Source: Campanula takesimana
Taxonomy: Eukaryota; Streptophyta; Magnoliopsida; Asterales; Campanulaceae
Assembly: GCA_026119855.1 (NCBI GenBank)
Contig: JAOWBW010001627.1
Coordinates: 1 to 64,000 of the forward strand
DNA length: 64,000 nucleotides
Direction: 5' to 3'
The notes beneath the pieces are model-generated. The model worked only from the letters and a program-made list of their open reading frames with translations. It ran no database searches and was not told the origin of the DNA. Below, piece after piece: positions 11,347 through 23,252 of this stretch. A program made the translations under genes and the position numbers. Positions within the stretch are counted from its first letter, which is position 1. Each line of letters starts with the position of its first letter.

Positions 11347-12764
11347 TCACTCTCGAACCATCATCGAAGCCACATAAGATTTTCTACTAATCGCATCGGC
11401 TACCACATTCGCCTTCCCCGGATGATAAGAAATCGTGCAATCATAATCCTTCAACAATTCCATCCATCGGCGCTGTCGGTTATTCAATTCCTTCTGAGAG
11501 AATAGGTACTTCAAACTCTTGTGATCGGTAAAAATCTCAAACTTCGCTCCATAAAGGTAGTGCTTCCACTTGTGCAACGCAAAGACAATAGACGCTAACT
11601 CCATATCATGAGTGGGGTAATTCTGTTCACTAGGGGTCAACTTCCTCGAAGCATAAGCAATTACTTTCCCGTTCTGCATCAACACACAACCCAAACCCTC
11701 TTTCGAAGCATCACTGTAAATCACAAGGCCATCGCTCCCATTAGGCAAAGTCAAGATCGGTGCGGTAGTCAACCTCTTCTTCAATTCCTCGAAACTCTTG
11801 TCACATTTCTCGTCCACACAAACGGAACATTCTTCCGGGTCAACTGAGTCATCGGAGTAGTGATCCTCGAAAACCCTTCAATAAACCTTCTGTAATAACC
11901 GGCTAAACCCAGAAAGCTTCTAATCTCTGTCACTGATTCGGGTCTTTTCCAATCCACTATAGCTTCAATCTTCGAAGGATCCACAGAAATCCCATCTTTC
12001 GAAATAACATGCCCCAGAAATGAAACCTTCTCGAGCCAAAATTCGCATTTACTAAACTTCGCAAACAATTTCTCCCTCGCAAGAACGGATAAAACTGTCC
12101 TCAAGTGCTGCTCGTGCTCCTCTCGGGATTTCGAATAAACAAGAATGTCGTCGATGAAGACTACCACGAACGAATCAAGATAGGGATGGAAAATTCGGTT
12201 CATTAAATCCATAAACACGGCCGGCGCGTTAGTCAACCCAAACGGCATAACCAAGAATTCATAATGACCATACCGAGTGCGAAAAGCAGTCTTCGGAATA
12301 TCCTCCGATCGAACCTTCAACTGATGGTACCCACTCCTCAAATCAAGTTTGGAAAACACAACGGACCCTTGAAGCTGATCAAACAAATCATCAATATGGG
12401 GTAGAGGATACTTATTCTTCACCGTAACCTGATTCAATTTCCGGTAATCTATGCACAATCTCAACGAACCATCTTTCTTCCGCACGAACAAAACCGGTGC
12501 TCCCCACGGGGAAACACTAGGGCGGATAAACCCTCGATCAAGCAACTCTTGCAATTGAACCTTTAACTCCTTCAACTCTGCGGGGGCTAACCTATAAGGT
12601 GCTTTCGAAATCGGAGCCGTACCCGGCAAAAGATCTATACAAAACTCAATCTCACGATCGGGAGGCATATTATACTCGGTAGAGAAAACATCGGGAAATT
12701 CCCGAACTACCCGAACACTATCAAAACTAGGGGATTCCTTCCTAGTATCAAGAACACTAGCCAA
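11347..12764 (-). pseudogene. gypsy copy I reverse transcriptase-RNase H
   Basis: RT is open from 12764 to 11781 with LCIDYRKLN, SKLDLRSGYHQ, MPFGLTNAP and the catalytic VVFIDDILVYS. RNase H follows from 11817 to 11347 in a different frame, with VIYSDASKEGLGCVL, HDMELASIVFAL and FTDHKSLKYLF. The frame change is at about 11815 and is also present in copy II. RNase H ends at a TGA (11347-11349) where a Trp codon would keep the frame; this too is shared with copy II. Confidence 0.92.
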
Positions 12765-14293
12765 TACCCCTCACAACCACTATGCAATAATTTTCTCGCT
12801 TTCATAAAAGAAATTAAGCGAACCTTTCTACTCAGAGGACTAGCCTCAAACACAAATTTAGGCACATCGGGAATAGAAAAAGTAACAGTTTTCTTACGGC
12901 AATCAACAGAAGCATGAAACTTGCTCAACCAATCCATACCCAAAATGACATCAAAGTCTTGGATAGGAAGAACTACCAAATCCGCACAAAGGACTCGACC
13001 ACAAATAACCACATCACAAGCACGAAAGACTCGATCAGAAATCAAGCATTCTCCTATAGGGGTCGACACCTCTAGCACGTACGGTAAAGACTCGAATGCA
13101 GCATTTAACATTGAAGCAAATTGCACAGAAATGTATAAATGAGATGATCCTGGATCTACTAACGCTCGTGCGCTCACATTAGACACAGAAACAATACCTC
13201 CAATAACGGATGGATCATCGGTAGCTTGTTGTTGATTCATGGCATAAACCTTCCCTTGAACTTTGGGCTTCCCTGCGGCATCCCTTTTCTGACCCTGATT
13301 AGTACCAACTCCTGACCCGGATGCTTGACCTCGGTACCTCGTGCACTCTCTCGCAAAGTGCCCCATTTCACCACAATTGGTACACTTGCCTTGCTTTTTC
13401 CAACACCTATCCCCCGAATGGCCTACCTTCTGACAAAAGGTACAAGGCTTCCTAATTTGGCTCCCTTGGTTCCCGGAAGTGGTACCCGGGTTCCTTGGGA
13501 TCGGTTGCCCTCGGGACTGAGATTGTCCCCCAAAGTTACCTCGATTATCAATCCTTGGTTGTGACTTGCTCTGTGCTCCTTGCTTACTCGGGTTGGCCAC
13601 CTCGGTCTTCCTCTTATGTTCCCCAATATCTTGCTCTATCAAATAGGCTCGGTCCACCGCATCTTGGAATGTCACAATCCGTTGAGCAATAAGTTGAGTA
13701 CGGATGGAGGTCTTCAATCCCCGAATAAATCTCATAGCTTTTTGTTCCTCGGTCCTCACCAAATAGTCGCAATACCGGGCTAATTCTATGAAGTTAGCCG
13801 AGTATTGTGCTATAGACAACACACCTTGCTCCAGGTTGAGTAGCTCGATCTCCTTTCGGTTTTGATCAACAACCGGAATGAAATGCTCCTTGAATTTGCG
13901 CACAAACAACTCCCACGCATACACCGTGTGAGTATCATCCCAAGTAGCTTTAACACCCTTCCACCAATGCTCGGCGGCTCCCACAAGCTTATAAGCCGCG
14001 AACCGGACCTTGTCCTCATCCGAGCAACCAAATACATCATAAATCTTCTCCATAGACTCAATCCACAACTCAGCCTTCCTTACATCGGGCTCCCCATTGA
14101 ATTCAACCGGTTTCAGCTTCAGAAATTGCTCCAATCCATAGCGGGGTGGTGCTTGTTCTACCCTCGGACCTTGATCATGTATGGCCTTCATGGCCGCCTC
14201 AAACATGCCTTGAAACATGGCACGGGCTTCTTCCCTTGTATCATTCTGATTTGCATTACCGGTACTACCTTCACCACTCCTTCTACGAACCAT
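12707..14293 (-). pseudogene. gypsy copy I gag-protease
   Basis: The ATG is at 14293 (MVRRRSGEGSTGN). It encodes a retrotransposon Gag domain (HWWKGVKATWDD region), two CCHC knuckles (CTFCQKVGHSGDRC and CTNCGEMGHFAREC), and an aspartic protease with a DPGSSHLYIS active-site variant; a Pro at the second position also occurs in other plant gypsy elements. Compared with copy II a single base is missing at about 12763, which shifts the frame just after the protease, so RT is out of frame. Confidence 0.93.
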
Positions 14294-14400
14294 CGTAAAC
14301 AAGTACCTGCATAAGACATCAACCGTTAATCACTCCGCACACTACTACCCACCTAGGTCATACTAATCCACCTAGACTTATACTTAGAGCCAATGCCATA

Positions 14401-14412
14401 GCACTGATACCA
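14401..14412 (-). promoter_or_regulatory. primer binding site of gypsy copy I
   Basis: On the minus strand the 12 bases read TGGTATCAGTGC, two bases inside LTR B. This is one base from TGGTATCAGAGC, the complement of the initiator methionine tRNA 3' end used by many plant retrotransposons. Confidence 0.85.
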
Positions 14413-14414
14413 AC

Positions 14415-16514
14415 TGTCGCGACCCCGGACCCCGCGGGCCCGAGACCGCGAGCTGGACGTCGACTCTAAACCAAAACTAAGAAATACCAGAGTTAAAAAT
14501 TTCATTTGATACCAAAAGGTGATGATCCAAAGTTTTACAAAACCAAGTTTGATAGAAACCAATTACAACTATCATAAACTTCCACAAGTTTATGCCCAAC
14601 AAAATACAAATATACAATTCTTAATGACGTCAATGTTTGGTACAACTACCCCAAAATGGTTACACATTTACATAATGTAAACCAACCTATATCAACCTTC
14701 CCCAAAAGAATGGATCCACACTCGACGTCCTCTTTCTCGTGATCAGCGAGACTAATCCTTAGCACCTGGGGGGGGGGTTAAGGAAAAACAAAGATAAAGA
14801 AAAGGGGGTGAGATAAATCTCAATAAGTTACTAGTGCAACCACATGACATGCTATGATGCAATAAGAAATAAGCAATAATAAATATCACATAGCACATAG
14901 CATTTATCACATAATAGATAGCAGCGGAAATAAACACATAACAAAGGATATAGCCAAGGTTTTCCAAACCGGAACATCCAAATAAAGGATCGCTGCGCAG
15001 CTTCAATAATCAACAAATCATCATCTTCGTAATAGCATGAAAGCCGAAGAGAAAACCCCGGTACCGGAACCAATAACCATAAAAGTGTCACAAAGGACAA
15101 GGACCATGACACAAAGTCATGCCTGTTAGCTAGATACATTCACAAAGGAACGCTAACTTGACTTTTCCAAGGCCAATCTGGAAAAGGGTAAAGAAGGGGG
15201 CAAAACAATGGTCAACATTATAATGGACTTGGCTTTGCCATTATAATCTTTCCCATCGCCCGATGCAACAAATATGCCAGCTGGGCTTCTAATTAAATGC
15301 TAAGTAATAATAATTTAGCATGGATAAACAACTTAAGGTTCCAAAGTAGGGAACCATACCAAGTAGTCACCAAGAAAGTGAAATGTACCAATCACGCACA
15401 ATTAAAGTGTTCCAACAATCACAATTAACACTTAATTAATTTCCAACACAAACTTAATCACAAAGGACCCAATTCTATCACTAGAGTGCACTACAATGTT
15501 CACTAAGGTCAACTAGAAGGACACCCAAGATTTGGATCAAAACACATTCTTCAACCACACAAAATAACAAATGTAAACTTTCAGAGGACTGTGCGGCCGC
15601 CCACCAGGGACTGTGCGGTCGCCCAAAAAGACCCTCAAACACGACCAAAAGCTTTCAGATAGTTGTGCGGTCGCCCAGGCATTTTTGGGCGGTCGCCCAA
15701 TGTTCTGAAATACTGGAAATCGGGAAGAACAAAATGGGTTCTTCCATTTTCATACCAAAACACATTCCAACCAAAATCCAACCCTCTAACTAGCATACTA
15801 ATGTACCAAAACAACTTATAAGTCTAAAAAGACTCATACAACAACATTTAACAACCAAAATCAAGAATCAAACCCCAACATTCATAAATCACAATTTTTG
15901 ACCAAAAACCCAAATAAATTCCAAATAAATTGCAACCTCATCCAAACTTCAAATATAACAACAAAAGCATTATATGAACATGATTTGAACATTTTAACAT
16001 CAAAATGGGGGAAAAGTAACTTACTTGAATTTTCTCAAAGATGATGGATTTCAATTCTTTTTGGCTTCCTACGATCCTATCGACGATCTAAACATGTTTC
16101 AAGTTTTAAGAAATGAATGATAACAAGAAGAAGATGAAGAAAAAGAAGAGAGAAGGGAGAGAAAGAAAACTTACCCCAAGCTAGAGAGAGAGGGAGAGAG
16201 AGTTGGCTGGGAGAATGGTGAGAGTGAGGGAGAAGGTGAGGGAGGAGAGGGGAGTAGGGGAAAATTATTTTAAAAAGTTACAACTAGACCCCTCCCCACT
16301 ACTAACACAATTACTCCCCACTAACAAATAAGACTCAACAATTCTACACTAGCACAAATGACCCAAATAAAATGCTAGGCATAATTATTATAACACATAA
16401 AATGCACACATAATTATTTAAATAAATAATAATTTAAATAAATAAATAAGCAAATAAATAAATGATAATTATTTATTACTAATTAAAATAGAGCCTAGAT
16501 TTCGGGTCGTGACA
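14415..16514 (-). repeat. gypsy LTR B (shared, 2100 bp)
   Basis: Full-length LTR that serves as 5' LTR for copy I and 3' LTR for copy II. It runs from TGTCGCGACC to GGTCGTGACA (plus view) and differs from LTR C at only about four positions in 2.1 kb. It holds a GC-rich repeat block (15587-15700), a purine-rich tract (about 16120-16260) and an AT-rich segment near 16420-16490. The adjoining purine tract of copy II lies at 16515-16530 (CACTCCACCTT on the plus strand). Confidence 0.95.
15587..15700. repeat. GC-rich motif block in gypsy LTR B
   Basis: Four degenerate copies of a motif ending GCGGTCGCCCA (GTGCGGCCGCCCA, GTGCGGTCGCCCA, GTGCGGTCGCCCA, GGGCGGTCGCCCA) within about 115 bp of AT-rich LTR. 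The same block is in LTR C at 22317-22430. It lies in the part deleted from LTR A. Confidence 0.85.
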
Positions 16515-16563
16515 TTCACTCCACCTTAAAGAAAATTCGACCCGAATTTTAACGAGACTCACC

Positions 16564-17022
16564 TTAAACGAAAAGCCACGGAAATTTCCTCTCGATCTCA
16601 TCTCGGAGCTCCCACGTCGACTCCTCGATGTTATGATTCCTCCAAAGGACTCTAACCAACGCAATGCTTTTGCTCCTCAACTCTTGGACTTTAAAATCTA
16701 AGATCCGAACCGGTCGTTCCTCATAAGTCATGCCGGGCTCAATATCCTCCGGTATCCTCGGTAACACGTGAGATAGGTCATGAACATACTTCCGAAGCAT
16801 AGAAATGTGAAAAACATTATGCAACCGGTCCAAAGATGGCGCTAACGCAAGACGATACGCTAGAAGTCCAACCTTTCCCAAAATCTCAAACGGACCAATA
16901 AACCTCGGTGCCAATTTGCCTTTCTTCCCTAATCTACGAATACCCACCTTTGGAGATACCTTCAAGAATACCAAATCACCGGTCTGAAAACTAAGATCAC
17001 GTCTTCGGTTATCTGCGTAGCT
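16564..17022 (-). pseudogene. gypsy copy II integrase C-terminus and chromodomain
   Basis: Separated from the integrase core by a TAG at 17023-17025, but in the same frame. It carries the GPF-type motif (PRFIGPFEIL), VSMLRKY-like segment and a C-terminal chromodomain-like stretch (LVRVLWRNHNIEE, TWELRDEIERKFPWLF) ending at a TAA at 16564-16566. In chromoviruses this domain is thought to guide integration to chromatin marks. Confidence 0.9.
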
Positions 17023-18072
17023 CTAATGTCGACTCTGGGCTGTCTTCAATCTATCCCGGATAACTCTAACCTTTTCAACTGAATCCCGAAGCAAATCAAT
17101 ACCCAAAACCTTCGCTTCACCGACCTCATCCCAACAAATAGGCGATCTACACTTCCTTCCATACAAGGCCTCAAACGGTGCCATCTCGATACTAGCCTGA
17201 TAACTGTTGTTGTAAGAGAACTCCACTAACGGTAGGTGCGAATCCCAAGAATCGGAAAAGTCTATCGAACACGCTCGCAACATATCCTCCAAAATCTGAA
17301 TAGTCCTCTCGGATTGACCGTCGGTCTGAGGATGAAAAGCTGTACTGAATCGCAATTCTGTACCCAAAGCTTCCTGAAACGCCTTCCAGAATCTAGAAGT
17401 AAACCTCGGGTCTCGATCTGACACAATGCTAACCGGAACCCCATGCAATCTAACGATCTCATCGATATAAAGGGTCGCAAGCTTCTCCATCGAATATCTG
17501 ATGTCAATGGGTAAGAAATGGGCACTCTTGGTCAATCTATCCACTATTACCCAAACACTGTCATACTTTCTGCGGGTACGAGGCAGTCTCGTAACGAAAT
17601 CCATAGTCACATGCTCCCATTTCCACTCGGGAATCTCTAACGGCTGAAGTAGTCCCGTGGGTCTATGATGCTCGGCTTTGACCTGCTGACACGTTAAATA
17701 CCTCGATACATACTTTGCTATTTCCCTCTTCATATTAATCCACCAAAATTGTTGCTTCAAATCCTGATACATCTTCGTACTACCCGGATGAATAGTATAC
17801 CTCGATTTGTGACCCTCATCAAGAACTCTCTGTTTAATTCCATCAACATCCGGAACACACAAACGACCAAGGAAAGTCAAAACTCCACTCGAGCTAACAG
17901 AAAAATCCTCGAAATTCTTTTCCTTCAATTTACCCATTATCTTCACCAACCCGGGATCTTCTTTCTGAGCTTCCTTTATCCTCTGAATTAGGGTCGGAGA
18001 CACCCTAATATTCGCAAAAATAGCCCCATGTCTCGATTCACGAGGAGACCAATCTCGAACATCCTCAAGCAT
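17023..18072 (-). pseudogene. gypsy copy II integrase core
   Basis: Open from the Met after the shared TGA (18076-18078) down to a private TAG (17023-17025); copy I has a Lys codon at that place. The catalytic Asp, Asp and Glu motifs are present (MDFVTRLPRT, SDRDPRF, GQSERT). The zinc-binding Cys is changed: SRYLTCQQ here versus SRCLTCQQ in copy I, so one metal ligand is lost. Confidence 0.92.
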
Positions 18073-18075
18073 TTT

Positions 18076-18546
18076 TCACTCTCGAACCATCATCGAAGCC
18101 ACATAAGATTTTCTACTAATCGCATCGGCTACCACATTCGCCTTCCCCGGATGATAAGAAATCGTGCAATCATAATCCTTCAACAATTCCATCCATCGGC
18201 GCTGTCGGTTATTCAATTCCTTCTGAGAGAATAGGTACTTCAAACTCTTGTGATCGGTAAAAATCTCAAACTTCGCTCCATAAAGGTAGTGCTTCCACTT
18301 GTGCAACGCAAAGACAATAGACGCTAACTCCATATCATGAGTGGGGTAATTCTGTTCACTAGGGGTCAACTTCCTCGAAGCATAAGCAATTACTTTCCCG
18401 TTCTGCATCAACACACAACCCAAACCCTCTTTCGAAGCATCACTGTAAATCACAAGGCCATCGCTCCCATTAGGCAAAGTCAAGATCGGTGCGGTAGTCA
18501 ACCTTTTCTTCAATTCCTCGAAACTCTTGTCACATTTCTCGTCCAC
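18076..18546 (-). pseudogene. gypsy copy II RNase H
   Basis: Follows RT after a one-base frame change at about 18544 and ends at a TGA at 18076-18078, both identical to copy I. Contains IYSDASKEGLG, the HDMELASIVFAL segment with catalytic Glu, and FTDHKSLKYLF. The residues of the RNase H active site appear intact, but the protein could not be made as part of a polyprotein without frameshifting and readthrough. Confidence 0.92.
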
Positions 18547-21023
18547 ACAAACGGAACATTCTTCCGGGTCAACTGAGTCATCGGAGTAGTGATCCTCGAA
18601 AACCCTTCAATAAACCTTCTGTAATAACCGGCTAAACCCAGAAAGCTTCTAATCTCTGTCACTGATTCGGGTCTTTTCCAATCCACTATAGCTTCAATCT
18701 TCGAAGGATCCACAGAAATCCCATCTTTCGAAATAACATGCCCCAGAAATGAAACCTTCTCGAGCCAAAATTCGCATTTACTAAACTTCGCAAACAATTT
18801 CTCCCTCGCAAGAACGGATAAAACTGTCCTCAAGTGCTGCTCGTGCTCCTCTCGGGATTTCGAATAAACAAGAATGTCGTCGATGAAGACTACCACGAAC
18901 GAATCAAGATAGGGATGGAAAATTCGGTTCATTAAATCCATAAACACGGCCGGCGCGTTAGTCAACCCAAACGGCATAACCAAGAATTCATAATGACCAT
19001 ACCGAGTGCGAAAAGCAGTCTTCGGAATATCCTCCGATCGAACCTTCAACTGATGGTACCCACTCCTCAAATCAAGTTTGGAAAACACAACGGACCCTTG
19101 AAGCTGATCAAACAAATCATCAATATGGGGTAGAGGATACTTATTCTTCACCGTAACCTGATTCAATTTCCGGTAATCTATGCACAATCTCAACGAACCA
19201 TCTTTCTTCCGCACGAACAAAACCGGTGCTCCCCACGGGGAAACACTAGGGCGGATAAACCCTCGATCAAGCAACTCTTGCAATTGAACCTTTAACTCCT
19301 TCAACTCTGCGGGGGCTAACCTATAAGGTGCTTTCGAAATCGGAGCCGTACCCGGCAAAAGATCTATACAAAACTCAATCTCACGATCGGGAGGCATATT
19401 ATACTCGGTAGAGAAAACATCGGGAAATTCCCGAACTACCCGAACACTATCAAAACTAGGGGATTCCTTCCTAGTATCAAGAACACTAGCCAAATACCCC
19501 TCACAACCACTATGCAATAATTTTCTCGCTTTCATAAAAGAAATTAAGCGAACCTTTCTACTCAGAGGACTAGCCTCAAACACAAATTTAGGCACATCGG
19601 GAATAGAAAAAGTAACAGTTTTCTTACGGCAATCAACAGAAGCATGAAACTTGCTCAACCAATCCATACCCAAAATGACATCAAAGTCTTGGATAGGAAG
19701 AACTACCAAATCCGCACAAAGGACTCGACCACAAATAACCACATCACAAGCACGAAAGACTCGATCAGAAATCAAGCATTCTCCTATAGGGGTCGACACC
19801 TCTAGCACGTACGGTAAAGACTCGAATGCAGCATTTAACATTGAAGCAAATTGCACAGAAATGTATAAATGAGATGATCCTGGATCTACTAACGCTCGTG
19901 CGCTCACATTAGACACAGAAACAATACCTCCAATAACGGATGGATCATCGGTAGCTTGTTGTTGATTCATGGCATAAACCTTCCCTTGAACTTTGGGCTT
20001 CCCTGCGGCATCCCTTTTCTGACCCTGATTAGTACCAACTCCTGACCCGGATGCTTGACCTCGGTACCTCGTGCACTCTCTCGCAAAGTGCCCCATTTCA
20101 CCACAATTGGTACACTTGCCTTGCTTTTTCCAACACCTATCCCCCGAATGGCCTACCTTCTGACAAAAGGTACAAGGCTTCCTAATTTGGCTCCCTTGGT
20201 TCCCGGAAGTGGTACCCGGGTTCCTTGGGATCGGTTGCCCTCGGGACTGAGATTGTCCCCCAAAGTTACCTCGATTATCAATCCTTGGTTGTGACTTGCT
20301 CTGTGCTCCTTGCTTACTCGGGTTGGCCACCTCGGTCTTCCTCTTATGTTCCCCAATATCTTGCTCTATCAAATAGGCTCGGTCCACCGCATCTTGGAAT
20401 GTCACAATCCGTTGAGCAATAAGTTGAGTACGGATGGAGGTCTTCAATCCCCGAATAAATCTCATAGCTTTTTGTTCCTCGGTCCTCACCAAATAGTCGC
20501 AATACCGGGCTAATTCTATGAAGTTAGCCGAGTATTGTGCTATAGACAACACACCTTGCTCCAGGTTGAGTAGCTCGATCTCCTTTCGGTTTTGATCAAC
20601 AACCGGAATGAAATGCTCCTTGAATTTGCGCACAAACAACTCCCACGCATACACCGTGTGAGTATCATCCCAAGTAGCTTTAACACCCTTCCACCAATGC
20701 TCGGCGGCTCCCACAAGCTTATAAGCCGCGAACCGGACCTTGTCCTCATCCGAGCAACCAAATACATCATAAATCTTCTCCATAGACTCAATCCACAACT
20801 CAGCCTTCCTTACATCGGGCTCCCCATTGAATTCAACCGGTTTCAGCTTCAGAAATTGCTCCAATCCATAGCGGGGTGGTGCTTGTTCTACCCTCGGACC
20901 TTGATCATGTATGGCCTTCATGGCCGCCTCAAACATGCCTTGAAACATGGCACGGGCTTCTTCCCTTGTATCATTCTGATTTGCATTACCGGTACTACCT
21001 TCACCACTCCTTCTACGAACCAT
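18510..21023 (-). CDS. gypsy copy II Gag-protease-RT open frame (837 aa)
   Basis: The longest uninterrupted transposon frame in the window. The ATG at 21023 (MVRRRSGEG) is the first Met; the open frame extends slightly upstream without another ATG. Order: Gag domain (about residues 50-200), basic Gln-rich linker, CCHC knuckles (CTFCQKVGHSGDRC, CTNCGEMGHFAREC), aspartic protease (DPGSSHLYIS, ILGMDWLSKF), RT (LCIDYRKLN, SKLDLRSGYHQ, VVFIDDILVYS, FSKCEFWLEKVSFLGH). It ends at 18510 after the shared frame change, so RNase H and integrase are not included. It could supply Gag, but a functional full polyprotein is not encoded. Confidence 0.93.
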   Translation of the reverse strand: MVRRRSGEGSTGNANQNDTREEARAMFQGMFEAAMKAIHDQGPRVEQAPPRYGLEQFLKLKPVEFNGEPDVRKAELWIESMEKIYDVFGCSDEDKVRFAAYKLVGAAEHWWKGVKATWDDTHTVYAWELFVRKFKEHFIPVVDQNRKEIELLNLEQGVLSIAQYSANFIELARYCDYLVRTEEQKAMRFIRGLKTSIRTQLIAQRIVTFQDAVDRAYLIEQDIGEHKRKTEVANPSKQGAQSKSQPRIDNRGNFGGQSQSRGQPIPRNPGTTSGNQGSQIRKPCTFCQKVGHSGDRCWKKQGKCTNCGEMGHFARECTRYRGQASGSGVGTNQGQKRDAAGKPKVQGKVYAMNQQQATDDPSVIGGIVSVSNVSARALVDPGSSHLYISVQFASMLNAAFESLPYVLEVSTPIGECLISDRVFRACDVVICGRVLCADLVVLPIQDFDVILGMDWLSKFHASVDCRKKTVTFSIPDVPKFVFEASPLSRKVRLISFMKARKLLHSGCEGYLASVLDTRKESPSFDSVRVVREFPDVFSTEYNMPPDREIEFCIDLLPGTAPISKAPYRLAPAELKELKVQLQELLDRGFIRPSVSPWGAPVLFVRKKDGSLRLCIDYRKLNQVTVKNKYPLPHIDDLFDQLQGSVVFSKLDLRSGYHQLKVRSEDIPKTAFRTRYGHYEFLVMPFGLTNAPAVFMDLMNRIFHPYLDSFVVVFIDDILVYSKSREEHEQHLRTVLSVLAREKLFAKFSKCEFWLEKVSFLGHVISKDGISVDPSKIEAIVDWKRPESVTEIRSFLGLAGYYRRFIEGFSRITTPMTQLTRKNVPFVWTRNVTRVSRN

Positions 21024-21130
21024 CGTAAACAAGTACCTGCATAAGACATCAACCGTTAATCACTCCGCACACTACTACCCACCTAGGTCATACTAATCCA
21101 CCTAGACTTATACTTAGAGCCAATGCCATA

Positions 21131-21142
21131 GCACTGATACCA
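21131..21142 (-). promoter_or_regulatory. primer binding site of gypsy copy II
   Basis: Same TGGTATCAGTGC sequence on the minus strand as in copy I, two bases inside LTR C. Confidence 0.85.
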
Positions 21143-21144
21143 AC

Positions 21145-23247
21145 TGTCGCGACCCCGGACCCCGCGGGCCCGAGACCGCGAGCTGGACGTCGACTCTAAA
21201 CCAAAACTAAGAAATACCAGAGTTAAAAATTTCATTTGATACCAAAAGGTGATGATCCAAAGTTTTACAAAACCAAGTTTGATAGAAACCAATTACAACT
21301 ATCATAAACTTCCACAAGTTTATGCCCAACAAAATACAAATATACAATTCTTAATGACGTCAATGTTTGGTACAACTACCCCAAAATGGTTACACATTTA
21401 CATAATGTAAACCAACCTATATCAACCTTCCCCAAAAGAATGGATCCACACTCGACGTCCTCTTTCTCGTGATCAGCGAGACTAATCCTTAGCACCTGGG
21501 GGGGGGGGTTAAGGAAAAACAAAGATAAAAGAAAAGGGGGTGAGATAAATCTCAATAAGTTACTAGTGCAACCACATGACATGCTATGATGCAATAAGAA
21601 ATAAGCAATAATAAATATCACATAGCACATAGCATTTATCACATAATAGATAGCAGCGGAAATAAACACATAACAAAGGATATAGCCAAGGTTTTCCAAA
21701 CCGGAACATCCAAATAAAGGATCGCTGCGCAGCTTCAATAATCAACAAATCATCATCTTCGTAATAGCATGAAAGCCGAAGAGAAAACCCCGGTACCGGA
21801 ACCAATAACCATAAAAGTGTCACAAAGGACAAGGACCATGACACAAAGTCATGCCTGTTAGCTAGATACATTCACAAAGGAACGCTAACTTGACTTTTCC
21901 AAGGCCAATCTGGAAAAGGGTAAAGAAGGGGGCAAAACAATGGTCAACATTATAATGGACTTGGCTTTGCCATTATAATCTTTCCCATCGCCCGATGCAA
22001 CAAATATGCCAGCTGGGCTTCTAATTAAATGCTAAGTAATAATAATTTAGCATGGATAAACAACTTAAGGTTCCAAAGTAGGGAACCATACCAAGTAGTC
22101 ACCAAGAAAGTGAAATGTACCAATCACGCACAATTAAAGTGTTCCAACAATCACAATTAACACTTAATTAATTTCCAACACAAACTTAATCACAAAGGAC
22201 CCAATTCTATCACTAGAGTGCACTACAATGTTCACTAAGGTCAACTAGAAGGACACCCAAGATTTGGATCAAAACACATTCTTCAACCACACAAAATAAC
22301 AAATGTAAACTTTCAGAGGACTGTGCGGCCGCCCACCAGGGACTGTGCGGTCGCCCAAAAAGACCCTCAAACACGACCAAAAGCTTTCAGATAGTTGTGC
22401 GGTCGCCCAGGCATTTTTGGGCGGTCGCCCAATGTTCTGAAATACTGGAAATCGGGAAGAACAAAATGGGTTCTTCCATTTTCATACCAAAACACATTCC
22501 AACCAAAATCCAACCCTCTAACTAGCATACTAATGTACCAAAACAACTTATAAGTCTAAAAAGACTCATACAACAACATTTAACAACCAAAATCAAGAAT
22601 CAAACCCCAACATTCATAAATCACAATTTTTGACCAAAAACCCAAATAAATTCCAAATAAATTGCAACCTCATCCAAACTTCAAATATAACAACAAAAGC
22701 ATTATATGAACATGATTTGAACATTTTAACATCAAAATGGGGGAAAAGTAACTTACTTGAATTTTCTCAAAGTTGATGGATTTCAATTCTTTTTGGCTTC
22801 CTACGATCCTATCGACGATCTAAACATGTTTCAAGTTTTAAGAAATGAATGATAACAAGAAAAAGATGAAGAAAAAGAAGAGAGAAGGGAGAGAAAGAAA
22901 ACTTACCCCAAGCTAGAGAGAGAGGGAGAGAGAGTTGGCTGGGAGAATGGTGAGAGTGAGGGAGAAGGTGAGGGAGGAGAGGGGAGTAGGGGAAAATTAT
23001 TTTAAAAAGTTACAACTAGACCCCCTCCCCACTACTAACACAATTACTCCCCACTAACAAATAAGACTCAACAATTCTACACTAGCACAAATGACCCAAA
23101 TAAAATGCTAGGCATAATTATTATAACACATAAAATGCACACATAATTATTTAAATAAATAATAATTTAAATAAATAAATAAGCAAATAAATAAATGATA
23201 ATTATTTATTACTAATTAAAATAGAGCCTAGATTTCGGGTCGTGACA
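21145..23247 (-). repeat. gypsy LTR C (5' LTR of the array, 2103 bp)
   Basis: Full-length LTR, from TGTCGCGACC to GGTCGTGACA (plus view). Almost identical to LTR B, with single-base and homopolymer differences (for example near 21510, 22774, 22861 and 23022). Carries the GC-rich motif block at 22317-22430. Followed by the ATACC target duplication and the resumed copia sequence. Confidence 0.95.
22317..22430. repeat. GC-rich motif block in gypsy LTR C
   Basis: Second copy of the four-unit GCGGTCGCCCA block described for LTR B; the sequence is the same. Confidence 0.85.
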
Positions 23248-23252
23248 ATACC

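Larger units (their letters stand above)
9080..23247 (-). mobile_element. Tandem Ty3/gypsy chromovirus array (LTR-int-LTR-int-LTR)
   Basis: A 14.17-kb insertion flanked by the 5-bp duplication ATACC at 9075-9079 and 23248-23252. Outer termini are TGTCGCGACC and GGTCGTGACA. It contains three LTRs (9080-9845 truncated, 14415-16514, 21145-23247) and two internal regions offset by 6730 bp. Each internal region encodes, on the minus strand, Gag with two zinc knuckles, protease, RT, RNase H, integrase and a C-terminal chromodomain-like segment, which points to the chromovirus branch. Only the outermost ends have a target duplication, so the array most likely arose by unequal recombination after a single insertion. 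Confidence 0.95.

Noticed and set aside
13325..13692. Frameshift signal for programmed recoding at the gypsy RT/RNase H frame change
   Set aside because: Recoding in this class is usually between gag and pol; the change falls inside pol, shows no evident slippery heptamer by eye, and is accompanied by a downstream stop, so mutation is the simpler reading. The actual sites are near 11815 and 18544.
10507..21044. Plus-strand open frames of 60-150 codons inside the gypsy element (for example 13862-14314 and 20592-21044)
   Set aside because: They are antisense to well-supported gag-pol sequence and show no domain or composition of their own.
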